Shown here: piece after piece, positions 1 to 9,766 of the stretch
How the letters are laid out: each line of letters starts with the position of its first letter
Numbering within the stretch: position 1 is the stretch's first letter
NCBI GenBank assembly: GCA_038025085.1
Contig: CM076146.1
Span: 19,849,001-19,913,000 of the forward strand
From: Tetragonia tetragonoides
Taxonomy: Eukaryota; Streptophyta; Magnoliopsida; Caryophyllales; Aizoaceae
Length of the DNA stretch: 64,000 bases
Reading direction: 5' to 3'
Translations under genes and position numbers: made by a program
The notes under the pieces: generated by a model
What the model saw: only the letters and a program-made list of their open reading frames with translations
The model's database searches: none
Told to the model about the DNA's origin: nothing

Positions 1-1
1 C

Positions 2-566
2 TTACTGAGGTTGACTCTTCTTGGGAATGAGAGAAATGGTTGTGGCATTTATTTGCTTTAGAAGCTTGCCATGGTTAAAAAAGTCAAGAACTGCAGCAGT
101 AACATCATTAGCAACAATATCCCAAGAATCTTTATAAAACTGAGAACTGAACCCATCAGGACCAGGGGATTTATCCCCTGGAATAGAGAAGATAGCATTT
201 TTCACATCGGCAGCAGTAAAGGGCACACACAGAAGGTGTTGTTGCTGTTCAGTAAGCATCTGCCCTTTTCTTGCAATATCTATATTCACAGGAACCAAGT
301 TTGTCTTAGCAGAACCAAGTAAACCCGTGTAGTACCCTACAAAAGCATCCACCACATCATCAGGGTTCTTGATCAACTGCCCATTATCATTTTGAATAGT
401 ATAAATACTATTCATTTGCCTTCTCAGTCTGATGTTAGAGTGAAAGAAAGCAGTGTTAGCATCACCTGCTTGAAGCCAGTGAGCTTTACTTTTTTTGTTT
501 CAAAAAACTACCCTTGGCAACTTCACAGAGCCTATAATTCTTCAAAGCTTCCAGCTCTTCATTTCT
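2..566 (-). pseudogene. LINE ORF2 reverse transcriptase, N-terminal part
   Basis: This continues ORF2 after the TAG at 567. The linker (about 566-420) carries the usual HWLQAGDANT(A)FFH motif but changes frame in a run of A/T near 485-495. From 415 the frame is open and holds the RT fingers region: SPGPDGF, FYKDSWDIV, and the TTISLIPKK motif just before the window ends. The catalytic FADD box would lie outside the window. The identification as LINE RT is firm. Whether the missing part is intact cannot be told. Confidence 0.85.
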
Positions 567-1544
567 CTAATCCAGACACGAGGGATCAGCTTGCAAAGCC
601 TTCTGGCAATTCACCAAGTGTAGTTGAGCAGCAATGGTAGCTTTGCAGATATCACTTCCCCCAGTAGCATTGAATTCCTTAAATAAAGGTTTCAAGCTTT
701 TCATTTTGCACATAAGTCTGTACATAGGGACTCCATTCACATCCGCACTCCATCTAGCTCTTACCTTATCAGTAAAATCTGGCCATTGAGACCACATATT
801 AAAATATTTGAAAGGCTTCATGCCATGAACAGACACATCATAGAAGTGTATGATAGCTGGGCAATGATCAAAGTCCCCCTCAGGTAGATATCTAGCTTCA
901 GTTACAGGAAACTGTTGTAGCCATTCTTCATCAGCCACAACCCAGTCAATCTTGCTGAAAACTCTATTTTCCCCTGGCTGCTTATTGTTCCAGGTGAAAA
1001 AAGATCCCACAGTTTTAATCACATTCAGATCACAGTAAGTGAAACAATCTCTGAATTTTGCATATTCATTCACAATAACAAGAGACCCCAGTCTATCCTC
1101 TATGTGCAAAACATTATTAAAATCACCATAAACTAGCCAAGGCATAGACATATTCTGACTAAGTTGACTTAAAGCATCCCAGAGAGCAATTCTTTCCCCA
1201 TCATCATTGAAAGCATACACAAAAGTGCAATAAAACATCTTACCAGTGCCTCTATTCAAAACTTCACAGTGTAGATGTTGTGCAGATTGAGACAGGGGAG
1301 TAACATGAAACACAACAGGTTTCCACAACACCATAATCCTACAATTTTTATGACAAGTAATATTTGTTGCAAATGACCAATTATTGCAAATGTTAAGAGA
1401 AACAGTCATCATGTTACCAGACTTCACTCTAGTTTCCAGAACTCCTCCCAACCCCACTTTATTTTGATGCAAGAACATATTAATGTTTTGCTGTTTATTA
1501 AGGTTGTTCAGGCCTCTGATATTCCAGCTACATATATTATCCAT
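567..1544 (-). pseudogene. LINE ORF2 endonuclease (EEP family) domain
   Basis: The apurinic/apyrimidinic-type endonuclease nicks target DNA to prime reverse transcription. The likely start is the ATG at 1544, which gives MDNICSWNIRGLN, the usual opening of plant L1 ORF2. A longer open frame begins at 1574. Recognisable motifs are SWNIRGLN, LETR (metal-binding Glu), YGDFN, FTW, SKIDWV and the final DHCP. ORF1 ends at 1537, so the two ORFs overlap by about 8 bases. The endonuclease segment itself is unbroken. The frame stops at 567 with a TAG, after which the same reading continues toward RT, so the stop is a lesion and not the natural end. Confidence 0.88.
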
Positions 1545-2884
1545 GACTGCAAGAGGGTAGGTCCTTCGCACCATGTTGAGTAGCTATATGCACAATAGCA
1601 GTTTCATTACTCAGCCTAGTAGGCTGTCTATCAGGATCAATTGGGTGAGCACCCATTTCCAAACCAGCAAATGAATTGTTCATAGCAATCTCAGGAATAG
1701 TAGCAGGAGCAACAGGATCCTTACCTCGTGACTTACCTTGCCTTACCAGTTGAAACCCATCAGCATCCACCACCTTAGCAGCCCTTTGATCCTTTGGGAC
1801 CCAGATTTTCTTCATTGGCTTAGTTGTCTTGGCATTCTGAGGATTCTAAATAATCTTTCCACACATCTCAGCAACATGGCCAAAGCTTTTACAAGCAGAA
1901 CATATCACAGGTTTCCAATCATAACAGACTGTAATTGTAATTAAAGAGCCCCATTCATCTTCGAAGTAAATCAAATCAGGGTAATCTTGACCTAGCTTCA
2001 CCTCAATCAACAACTTAGCAAAACCAAGCCGTGTTTTAGCAATTGTAGTTGCATCAGCTTCAATAACTTTCCCACAGCAGAGGCGATACGAAACATATTA
2101 TCAAGAGCCCAGTATTTGACATCAAGACCATACAATTTTACCCAGATAGGAACATGGTCAATCTTTTCCTTCCTCAAATCAATTTCTGGAGCCCAAGGTT
2201 TCAATATAACAAGTTTATTATCAAATATCAAAAACCCAGCAGCAAGAGCTTTTGCACGATTATCAAATGAATCAAGGTGCACAAGAAAAACTCCATCAGG
2301 CAGAGAGGAAACTTTATCTACCCCAAAACCAGCCCAGACTCTCTTAAAGAACCCAGTAATAACTTCTAATGGTGGATTAGCCCCAAGGACATAACAAAAA
2401 ACAGCTGATTTCCAATAATCCACTTCCGTTTGTATATCATCAAAAGTAATTTTAACCGAAGTCTTACCTTGATGACATTGAAGAGGCTTTCGTGGATCTG
2501 GAGCTTCTCCATTCATTGGAGTGAATGCAGCTCTTGGTGACGATAGCTCATGAGGAGTGGGCAGCTCTGGAAGAGGAACTAACTGCTCGACCACCGGATC
2601 GCCATCCATCATATTAGCCCAGCTCGCCCCCGTATCTCCTCCCGGCATACGACTCATCGTTCCAACCCAGTTCGCCTTGCAGTTGAAGGAGGCGGCGGAG
2701 TTACCGGAACATCCTCGATCTGCACCGGCGTCATAGTCTGTGTCGGGGTTGAGCGTAAATGATAATCCAGAGGAGCGATCTCATCATTTTCTGAAACATT
2801 CTTCGATTTCTTCTTATTGTTGTGATTAATTTTCGTTTTCCCTTTTGAGTTATGCTTAGCTTTCGATTTAGGTTTTTTTGCCAT
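1537..2884 (-). pseudogene. LINE ORF1: DUF4283 RNA-binding protein with zinc knuckle
   Basis: ORF1 of plant LINEs encodes a nucleic-acid-binding chaperone that packages element RNA. The reading begins at 2884 with a very basic Lys-rich segment (MAKKPKSKAKH...). It changes frame near 2655, where a TGA overlaps an ATG, then runs through a DUF4283 domain (about 2480-2050; motifs such as VKLYGL and an aromatic WKSAVF). After another frame change near 2040 comes a CCHC zinc knuckle of form C-x2-C-x4-H-x4-C (about 1860-1905), closely followed by an in-frame TAG. The frame then stays open to 1537, giving the basic tail (KKIWVPKDQR). The domain order is clear. The breaks mean no intact protein can be made. 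Confidence 0.85.
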
Positions 2885-2957
2885 GGCTAACGAGAATCGT
2901 CAAAAAACCCAAACCCTAGCAGAGCTTCTCTCTCTAGGCTTTCTATCAAACTGCTAA

Positions 2958-3144
2958 ATTGTAGATGACTTTCTAACTCCATGACTTTCACCTTCTTAAG
3001 GTTCCAACATGACTGACAAGGACAGCAAACAAACTCTTGTCCCTCGAATTTTGCAAAACCTTCTGCAAATGCGATAAATTCTTGAACACCTTTTTCATAT
3101 CCATCACTTGCTCGACAACTCATCCATGCTCGATCCTTCAGTAT
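2958..3144 (-). pseudogene. CACTA transposase, transposase-associated domain fragment
   Basis: Read leftward, the frame gives DRAWMSCRASDGYEKGV, then EFIAFAEG, then a CPCQSCWNLKK zinc-like cluster and ELESHL. This is the pattern of the N-terminal transposase-associated domain of plant En/Spm TNP2-like proteins (W-M, R-x-S-x-x-Y-x-x-GV, F-x-x-FA, CPCxxCxN). An AG preceding the segment at about 3145 could be a splice acceptor, since an in-frame TAG lies just upstream. After ELESHL the match stops and LINE 5'UTR sequence begins, so the remaining transposase should lie to the left of the LINE, outside the window. Confidence 0.75.
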
Positions 3145-5480
3145 CTAAATAGTTCCCAAATTCACAATCAAACAGAAACTTATAACTGACCATGATATCA
3201 CCAAAGCTATGGTCTATATTAGCCCTCTTCAACACCAAAAAAATAAAAAACAAATTCAGCTAAGCTTATGATCAGTCTTATCCACCATTATAAAAAAATA
3301 CATATATTACTGCAGCATTCCATTATGACAAACAGGATGACAGGAACAAATTTTCTTACTAAAACTTATTTCATAATCAACTTAAGAGAAAAACGAAACA
3401 GAAATAATAGAACAATAAAATATATGTCACACAAAGCGGACAACACAATGGAACATCTGCTCAAGCCTAAGTAACGTTAATTTCGAGTTCGTGACCAGTT
3501 AACCCCCAAATAAGCATCCTTCCACTACATTCAGCAAATACATTGACATGACATCAATTTAATAGCTATTCCCTAATGTCCGTTCTGAACATGTTTAATA
3601 GTTCATCCAAGTGCAAAGTCACATAACGGAAATAAGAAAAAGAAACAAACCCAAAAGAAGGAAAGGGCCAGCCTAGCAGAAGAGACACAGTCCTGGAAAC
3701 TCTGAGAATATAATCTCCAAGTATCGACCCAACAGTTTTAATGAAATCAAACTTTTGAAACAACAGTTTCTCAAGAAGGATGTCACTGCCCTAATCATTT
3801 CGGAAGGATAGCACACTTTTACCATTCAAGAATCAATGATGAAAAAGCCAAATAAAAGATAATATAGATAAGGAATTCAAGAATTACATTCAAACTCACG
3901 CAAATAAATAAATCTGGCAGTTATAATCAAAGAACTGAAATTAAGCAATTGAATCAATCACTCAAAGTGTCTCAACAACGCATGCCATTATTTCTCATTA
4001 TAGCAAAACATCAAATATTAACACAAACAACAATACCCACAGAATTAAACAATATTTCGCTCCAAATTGTCAGTCGTTGCAAATTGCACATAATAGAACA
4101 TCAAAAACCTCTCGTTCCTCATCACGCCGCCTCCCTTACTTTGTGCAGACTATATAGCCAGGGGGCACAGTCAGGCCCCCACCTCAAAAAAAAAAATTAA
4201 AAAACCACAATATCAGAAGCTCTCCAAATATTTATTCAGTCAGCAAATTTAGATCCAGACTATCTATTATCATTTCATCACTTTGAAAACTAATTCTGGT
4301 TCATCTAAATCTAACCCCAAAAACATAAACCAAATTGCAAACAACAAAGCATCAAGAACCAATACCCAGAATGTCTTAAAAAAAAATAATCAGCTAAGCT
4401 TATGCTTCAAGACCTGCTGGGTTCTACTAAGCCTAGAGTGATTACTATGTAATTCCCCTTTCTTTCTTTTGGGCCTGCGTGCCTTCCTTCCCACCAAAAA
4501 AAAAAAAAACCTTGTTACCCCTTCTCTTCATGATTCAAGGAATGAACCCATCTATCAAGTTCCTTAAGCCAGCCCTTAGCTTAGCTTCAAGCTTAACCAA
4601 GTGCTCATGTGTTAGTCCTATTGGTTTGATCAAATATCACTATCACTTTACCCCAAACAAATACCCCTTCACATAATTATAGCAACTACATAAATACACA
4701 ACGCACAAAGTTCGTACAGCAATAAAAATCACAAAATACAGAGCCAAAGAAGAATAGTAAAATTAAGCCTATAGCAACAAACCACCAGCCAGAGAAGCAA
4801 AACGTAAGTCACTCATGTACATATATCAAAAACGCAGAGGTATTTCAGAAACTAATCACAACATTCAGAAAAAATCAAACCCATAAAACCCTAGTCCCAA
4901 ATTTCAGAAAATTTCAATCCCAACAAACCCTAAAAGAAATTATCAATGATAATGGCCCCTAAACCCAGAAAGTAGCATTCCATTTAACGCAAAACAAAGA
5001 AATTGAGAGAGAAAACGACAAGGAGGAGCAGAATTACCAAATTCACTTCACAAGCCTCCACAATCAAGTAGTTAGGGGTCGAATTTGGTCACATCCCGGT
5101 CCTAAAACGATGAACTTCCACTGCTACTCCCCAAACAATCGATTCACTTCAGTATCAAAAACCCCAATTTTGAAATTGCAAAAAAATTACAGCAATGAGT
5201 GAGCGGTGTTCAGGTTGAGGATTTTCTTTCGTTCAGCGAGGTTGGGTGAGAGAAACTCATGAGGAACGGGTCATATTGAGAGAGGTTGAGGGAGACTGAG
5301 ATAGGGTGAGCGTCTGAGTGACAGAGAGAGTTTGAGAACTCTGAGTCTGATGACGATGAGACTAAAGGCGAGTGTGGAAATTTTTTTTTTTTTTTTTGCT
5401 CGCTTAAAGACATAAAGGTGAGTGTGGAATACACCTCATGATATCTCGCGCTCGCGCTCGCGCTCTTTTTTTTGGGATTT
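3145..5480 (-). other. CACTA 5' non-coding interior
   Basis: About 2.3 kb of AT-rich sequence without a convincing reading frame lies between the transposase fragment and the subterminal repeats. It has stop codons in all frames, A-runs (4189-4203, 4491-4511) and a T-run (5379-5397) preceding a short gcgctc repeat near 5446-5464. By position it should hold the transposase promoter, the 5'UTR and a large first intron. I see no clear promoter element and nothing that looks like a captured host gene. Confidence 0.5.
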
Positions 5481-5489
5481 TTTCTACAA

Positions 5490-5789
5490 GCTATAACGTC
5501 GGTTTTATTGGTAAACCGACTTTATATTTCTTTCTCATCAAACCTTTGCACAACGTCAGTTTTATTTCAATAAACCGACTTTAAAGTACCCTCTACAACG
5601 TTGGTTATTTATGAAAATGGACGTTGTACGTGCTACCCAAATTAAAAGACCTATGACATCGGTTTTTTACAAAAACCAACGTCGTAATGTTTTCATCAAT
5701 TTACAAAATTGTTGCCGCTTCCTTATAACGTCGGTTATTTATTGACCGACGTTGTAGGTGCGACGTGGTATCTCCAATTTGTAGTAGTG
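5490..5789. repeat. CACTA subterminal repeats and terminal inverted repeat
   Basis: At least five diverged units alternate in orientation around the core acgtcggtt / aaccgacgt: near 5497-5521, 5551-5580, 5597-5630, 5650-5685 and 5724-5758. Several units are self-complementary and could fold. Such subterminal motifs are the binding sites for the second CACTA protein (TNPA-type) in known elements. The terminus itself is 5779-5789. Confidence 0.8.
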
Positions 5790-6318
5790 GTGGAAGGAAC
5801 GACAATAGTCAGAACCGTGATAACAACTACAATCGTGGTGGAAATGGAAATGGAAATTGCGGAAATGGTGGTAACTACCGTGGAAATGGGGGTTACAACA
5901 ACAACAGCCGCAACAATACTGCTGCTCTTGCTGGGAATAATCCCGCACAACTTCCCGCACCAGCCAACCTCATGCAAAACAACAACAACAACAACAACAA
6001 CAACAATAGAGGGGTGAATGGAAGGGTTTATGTGCGAAACCGCAATGAAGCTGAGGCGAACCCGAATGTGATCGCTGATACTTTTCTCGTAAACTCTCAA
6101 CCTGCTTTTGTTTTGTTTGATAGTGGCGCATCACATTCTTTTCTTTCTAAGAGCTTTGCATCTAAGATAGGTTTAGAACCTAATTCTGTGTATAGTGCAA
6201 ACATTACGATGCCAGATGGGTCGAATTTTAATTGTAAAGCGTTGTATGAAAAGTGTCTGATTAGGATAGATGGTTCTGATTTTCCCGCGGACTTAATTCA
6301 GATGGATTTGAAGGAAAA
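5790..6318 (+). pseudogene. Tekay gag C-terminus and protease
   Basis: The frame enters from the CACTA junction in an Asn/Gly-rich gag tail. This includes an (AAC)n run at about 5978-6006 that encodes poly-Asn, a likely microsatellite expansion. It then reaches the retropepsin: FVLFDSGASHSFLS carries an intact DSG active-site triad at about 6112-6150. A frameshift near 6310-6318 breaks the reading just before the GIDWLAKYRA segment that normally follows the protease. No CCHC zinc knuckle is visible in the retained part of gag. Confidence 0.85.
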
Positions 6319-7954
6319 GTAATTTTGGGAATAGATTGGTTAGCCAAGTATAGGGCTAAGATTGAGTGTTTTGAGCAACGTGTGTCTTTATGTGGACCGA
6401 AAGGTAGAAGGATTACCTACAAAAGAGTCATGGTCAAGCCAAAGTTAAAGGTAGTGGCGACCATGAAAGCAATGGAGTGTATGACTAAAGGTGAAGCGAT
6501 TTACTTATGTCATGTAGTGGATACAAGTCGAGAAGCTGAAGTCTTGAAACCTATTCCAGTTGTTTCGGAGTACACTGACGCCTTTCTAGACGAGATTCCC
6601 GGAATGCCTCCGCAACGTATTGTTGGACTTTACGATCGACTTAGCTCCAGGTTATGCTCCGATCTCGAAAGATCCTTATCGTATGGATCCTGCTAAGATG
6701 AAAGAACTGAAAACGCAACTCGAGGAACTATTGGGGAAGGGATACATGCATCCTAGTGTATCGCCTTGGGGTGCTCCTGTTCTGTTCGTGCGTAAGAAGG
6801 ATGGTAGTATGAGATTGTGTATAGACTACCGAGAGTTGAACAAGATTATGACCAAGAATTGTTATCCACTTCCTAGGATTGACGATTTGTTTGACCAACT
6901 CCATAGAGCGACTGTCTTCTTAAAGATCGACTTACGTTCAGGATACCATCAACTAAGGATTTCCGAGCCTGACATTGCAAAGACTGCGTTTAGGATGAGG
7001 TATGGATACCATGAGTTCACTGTGATGCCTTTTGGGTTGACGAACGCACCTGCGATGTTTATGGATTTGATGAACCGTACGTTCCAGCCTTATCTCGATC
7101 AGTTCGTAGTTGTCTATATTGACGATATTTTGGTCTACTCGAAGAACGCTGCTGAGCACGAGCAACCTTTGCGAACCGTTTTGGACATCTTGCGACGACA
7201 TCAACTGTACACCAAGTTGTCGAAGTGCGAGTTTTGGTTAGAAACTGTTTCTTTCTTAGGACACGTGGCGTCTAAGAGTGAAGTTGCTGTTGACCCGGAA
7301 AAAATTAGAGTTGTTATGGGCTGGTCCGCACCGAAGAGCGTGACTGATGTTAGAAGTTTTCTTGGGTTAGCTGGTTATTATCATAGATTCTTGGAAGGAT
7401 TTTCTAAGATAGCCCAGCCTATGACAAATCTGATGAAAAAGACGACGAATTTCGTGTTGTCTAAAAAGTGTAAAGCTGCTTTTCAAGAGTTGAAGAAGCG
7501 ACTTACGAGCGCGCCGATTTTGACTTTGCCATCGGGAACTGAAGGATACGAAGTCTATAGTGACGCGTCTAAGCATGGCTTGGGTTGTGTTTTGATGCAG
7601 CATGGAAAGGTAGTGGCTTATGCCTCAAGACAACTGAAGAAACACGAGGAAAACAACCCTACTCACAACTTAGAGCTCGCTGCTGTCGTATTTGCTTTGA
7701 AGATTTGGCGACACTATGTCTATGGTTCTGCTGTAAAGATGTTTACGGACCACAAGAGTCTCAAGTACATTTTCACGCAAAAAGAGTTGAATATGCGACA
7801 ACGAAGATGGCTAGAGTTATTGACAGAGTACGACATCGACATTCAGTACCACGAAGGGAAAGCTAACGTGGTAGCTAATGCTTTGAGTAGAAAGACTCGT
7901 CATACGCTGAACACTGCTTTAGTACTTCTGAAGGTGATCATTCGTGACTTATAG
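6319..7954 (+). pseudogene. Tekay reverse transcriptase and RNase H
   Basis: After the protease shift the frame runs from about 6325 (GIDWLAKY) to about 6620, where a second frameshift moves it into a long open segment ending at 7954. RT motifs are [40 protein letters not shown] and the catalytic YIDDILVYS, all intact. The connection follows with [11 protein letters not shown]. RNase H keeps its acidic residues in [22 protein letters not shown] and FTDHKSL, and ends with [11 protein letters not shown]. This is the best preserved enzyme in the window; only its junctions are broken. Confidence 0.9.
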
Positions 7955-8026
7955 AGTCTAGACGTGGAGATCGTGCTGAAAGGTGACGTTCAATGTACCT
8001 TACCACATATGGCAGTTTGACCAACC

Positions 8027-8887
8027 TTGCTCAACGAGATCAAGGGTAAAGCGAGTTCAGATGAGGATCTTCAACGGATTCTATGCCACAAGGACGAGGG
8101 TAGATCCGATGACTTCGCTACTGGTCAAGACGGTGTCTTGAGATTTCTTGATCATTTCTATGCGCCGAATGATCCGGATATCAAGAGTCAGATTCTGGGT
8201 GAAGCTCACAATATTGCTTACTCTGTGCATCCTGGTGGAGACAAGCTATACAAGGACCTTCGCCAAATCTTTTGGTGGAAAGGTATGAAACAAGATGTCG
8301 CTGAGTTCGTGGCTAAGTGTCTAACGTGCCAGAAGGTCAAGATTGAACACAAGAGACCTGGTGGAATGATTCAATCGCCTGAAGTTCCTACGTGGAAATG
8401 GAATTCAATTTCAATGGACTTTGTCATGGGTTTACCATTAACACAGAAGAAGAACAACGCCATTTGGGTCGTTGTGGGTCGCTTGATGAAAGTTGCGAGA
8501 TTTATCCCAATGAATAACACTTGGGAAATGGAGAAACTAGCGGTTGCTTACGTCAAGGAAGTCATGAGACTTCATGGTGTTCCAAAATATATCGTTTCAG
8601 ATAGAGACTTGAGATTTCTATCGCATTTTTGGCTGAAATTGCAAGAAGCTTTTGGAAGCAAGTTGAAGTTCAGTACTGATTTTCATCATGCGACTGATGG
8701 TCAGACGGAAAGAATGATTCAGAGTTTGGAGGATATGCTCCGAGCGTGTGCTCTCGAGTATCAAGGCTCGTGGGATACACACATTCTATTGATCGAATTG
8801 TCTTACAACAATAGCTATCACTCAGGCATTGATCGAGCACCATATGAAGCATTGTATGGTAGGAAGTGTAGATCGCCAGTTTGTTAG
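8027..8887 (+). pseudogene. Tekay integrase with lost catalytic Asp
   Basis: The N-terminal HHCC zinc domain reads through HNIAYSVHPGGDKLY and CLTCQKVK. The catalytic core follows with SMDFVMGLP, but the first catalytic position, normally Asp in VVVDRL, reads VVVGRLMK (about 8470-8495). The second Asp (IVSDRDLRF) and the Glu (TDGQTERMIQ) are present. The frame ends at 8885-8887 with a TAG, where the related reading continues into the C-terminal part. With the Asp-to-Gly change, strand transfer would be abolished even without the stop. Confidence 0.87.
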
Positions 8888-9473
8888 AACGACATTAGCG
8901 AAACTGCAAGTTTGGGTGCAGAAATGATCCCGCAGACCGTCGATGTGGTCAAGGTGACTCAAATGAAGATGCGTAGTGCACAAGATCGTCAGAAATCGTA
9001 CGCAGATAGAGGTCGTAGACCTGAAGAGTTTGAGGTGGGAAGCAAGGTACTTTTACAAGTATCTTCTACCAAAAGGTATCATGTGTTTTGGTCGTAGGGG
9101 GAAGTTGAGTCCTCGTTATATTGGACCTTAAGAGATCCTGGAAAGGATTGGTGAGGTTGCTTATCGACTAGCTTTACTTGTGGAACTTGCGAAAGTCCAT
9201 ATTGTGTTTCATGTCTCCCAGTTGAAGCGGTACGTACATGATCCAACTCATGTCGTTCAACCTGAAGAAATCGATCCCGATGAAAGTCTGACTTATGAAG
9301 AGCGTCCTATCAAGATAGTGGATCGCAAAGAGCGCTCAACTCGAACAAAGACTATTCTGATTGTCAAAATCGTTTGGTCTCGACAAGGTCAAGAGGATGC
9401 AACATGGGAAGCAGAATCCATGATGCGCGAGAAGTATCCAGACCTCTTCCTAGAAGTTACTAGTCCCACTTGA
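8888..9473 (+). pseudogene. Tekay integrase C-terminus and chromodomain
   Basis: Downstream of the TAG, the integrase C-terminal region continues (RQKSYADRGRRPEEFEVG), is broken near 9095, and resumes at about 9180 with VFHVSQLKRYVHDP. The end of the frame (KIVWSRQGQEDATWEAE, then MREKYPDLF) is the chromodomain-like tail of Tekay/Del elements, which directs integration to heterochromatin. The stop at 9471-9473 looks like the natural end of pol. Confidence 0.82.
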
Positions 9474-9766
9474 GTTTCGGGATGAAACTCCTTTTAAGGA
9501 GGGTAGAATGTCACGCCTCGAAATTTCGTCTTTTTGCGTGTTTTGTTTTTAGCTTTGCATGAATCACATGTTCAAGCATTGCATGTTGCATTGCTAATCA
9601 TCTTGGAATCACGATCGTACTTGCTCATCTTACATATGTTAGAGTCCTCGAAATTGTTTTAATACCTTCGTATGGTAAACTCTTTTTTTTTTTTTTTTTT
9701 TTTTTGGGGAACTGATTACTTCATGTCTCAAGTTTCTGGACGAAACTTCTTTTAAGGAGGGTAGAA
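9474..9766 (+). other. 3' untranslated segment with two polypurine tracts
   Basis: A PPT (9492-9508, ttttaaggagggtagaa) is followed by TGTCACGCCTCG, which looks like an LTR start. About 260 bp later an almost identical PPT (9750-9766) precedes the actual LTR start, TGTAATACCCC. Both are preceded by similar sequence (gatgaaactcc / cgaaacttct). A T-run at about 9687-9709 lies between them. The first copy may be the edge of an LTR from a different Tekay family. Confidence 0.7.

Larger units (their letters stand above)
1..2957 (-). mobile_element. L1-type LINE, 5' part, cut by window start
   Basis: A non-LTR retrotransposon reading leftward. From right to left there are a 5'UTR of about 70 bp (about 2885-2957), ORF1 with a DUF4283 domain and a zinc knuckle, then ORF2 with an apurinic endonuclease followed by the start of reverse transcriptase. 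This is the standard plant L1 order. The rest of RT, the RNase H or zinc-finger tail and the poly-A lie beyond position 1. ORF1 and ORF2 overlap by a few bases, as is common in this group. A frameshift and a stop in ORF1, and a stop and a frameshift in ORF2, make the copy inactive. Its 5' end lies inside a CACTA transposase exon, so it inserted after that element. The right boundary is an estimate, because the target duplication cannot be checked without the 3' end. Confidence 0.88.
2958..5789 (-). mobile_element. CACTA (En/Spm) transposon, right-hand part
   Basis: The right terminus is 5779-5789 (ttgtagtagtg), the reverse complement of a classical CACTACTACAA terminal inverted repeat. It is followed by gtg, the expected position of a 3-bp target duplication. 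About 300 bp of subterminal repeats built on cgtcggtt/aaccgacg lie inside it. Further in, a minus-strand transposase-associated domain fragment (about 2958-3144) is broken by the LINE. The right side is therefore the element's 5' end. The target sequence to the right is the gag of a Tekay retrotransposon. The other terminus is outside the window, so total length and TSD cannot be confirmed. Confidence 0.82.

Noticed and set aside
5709..6100. Overlapping frames rich in Thr/Val or Cys/His across the CACTA-Tekay junction
   Set aside because: Shadow frames of the Asn/Gly-rich gag tail; only the frame giving DSGAS is supported by the family.
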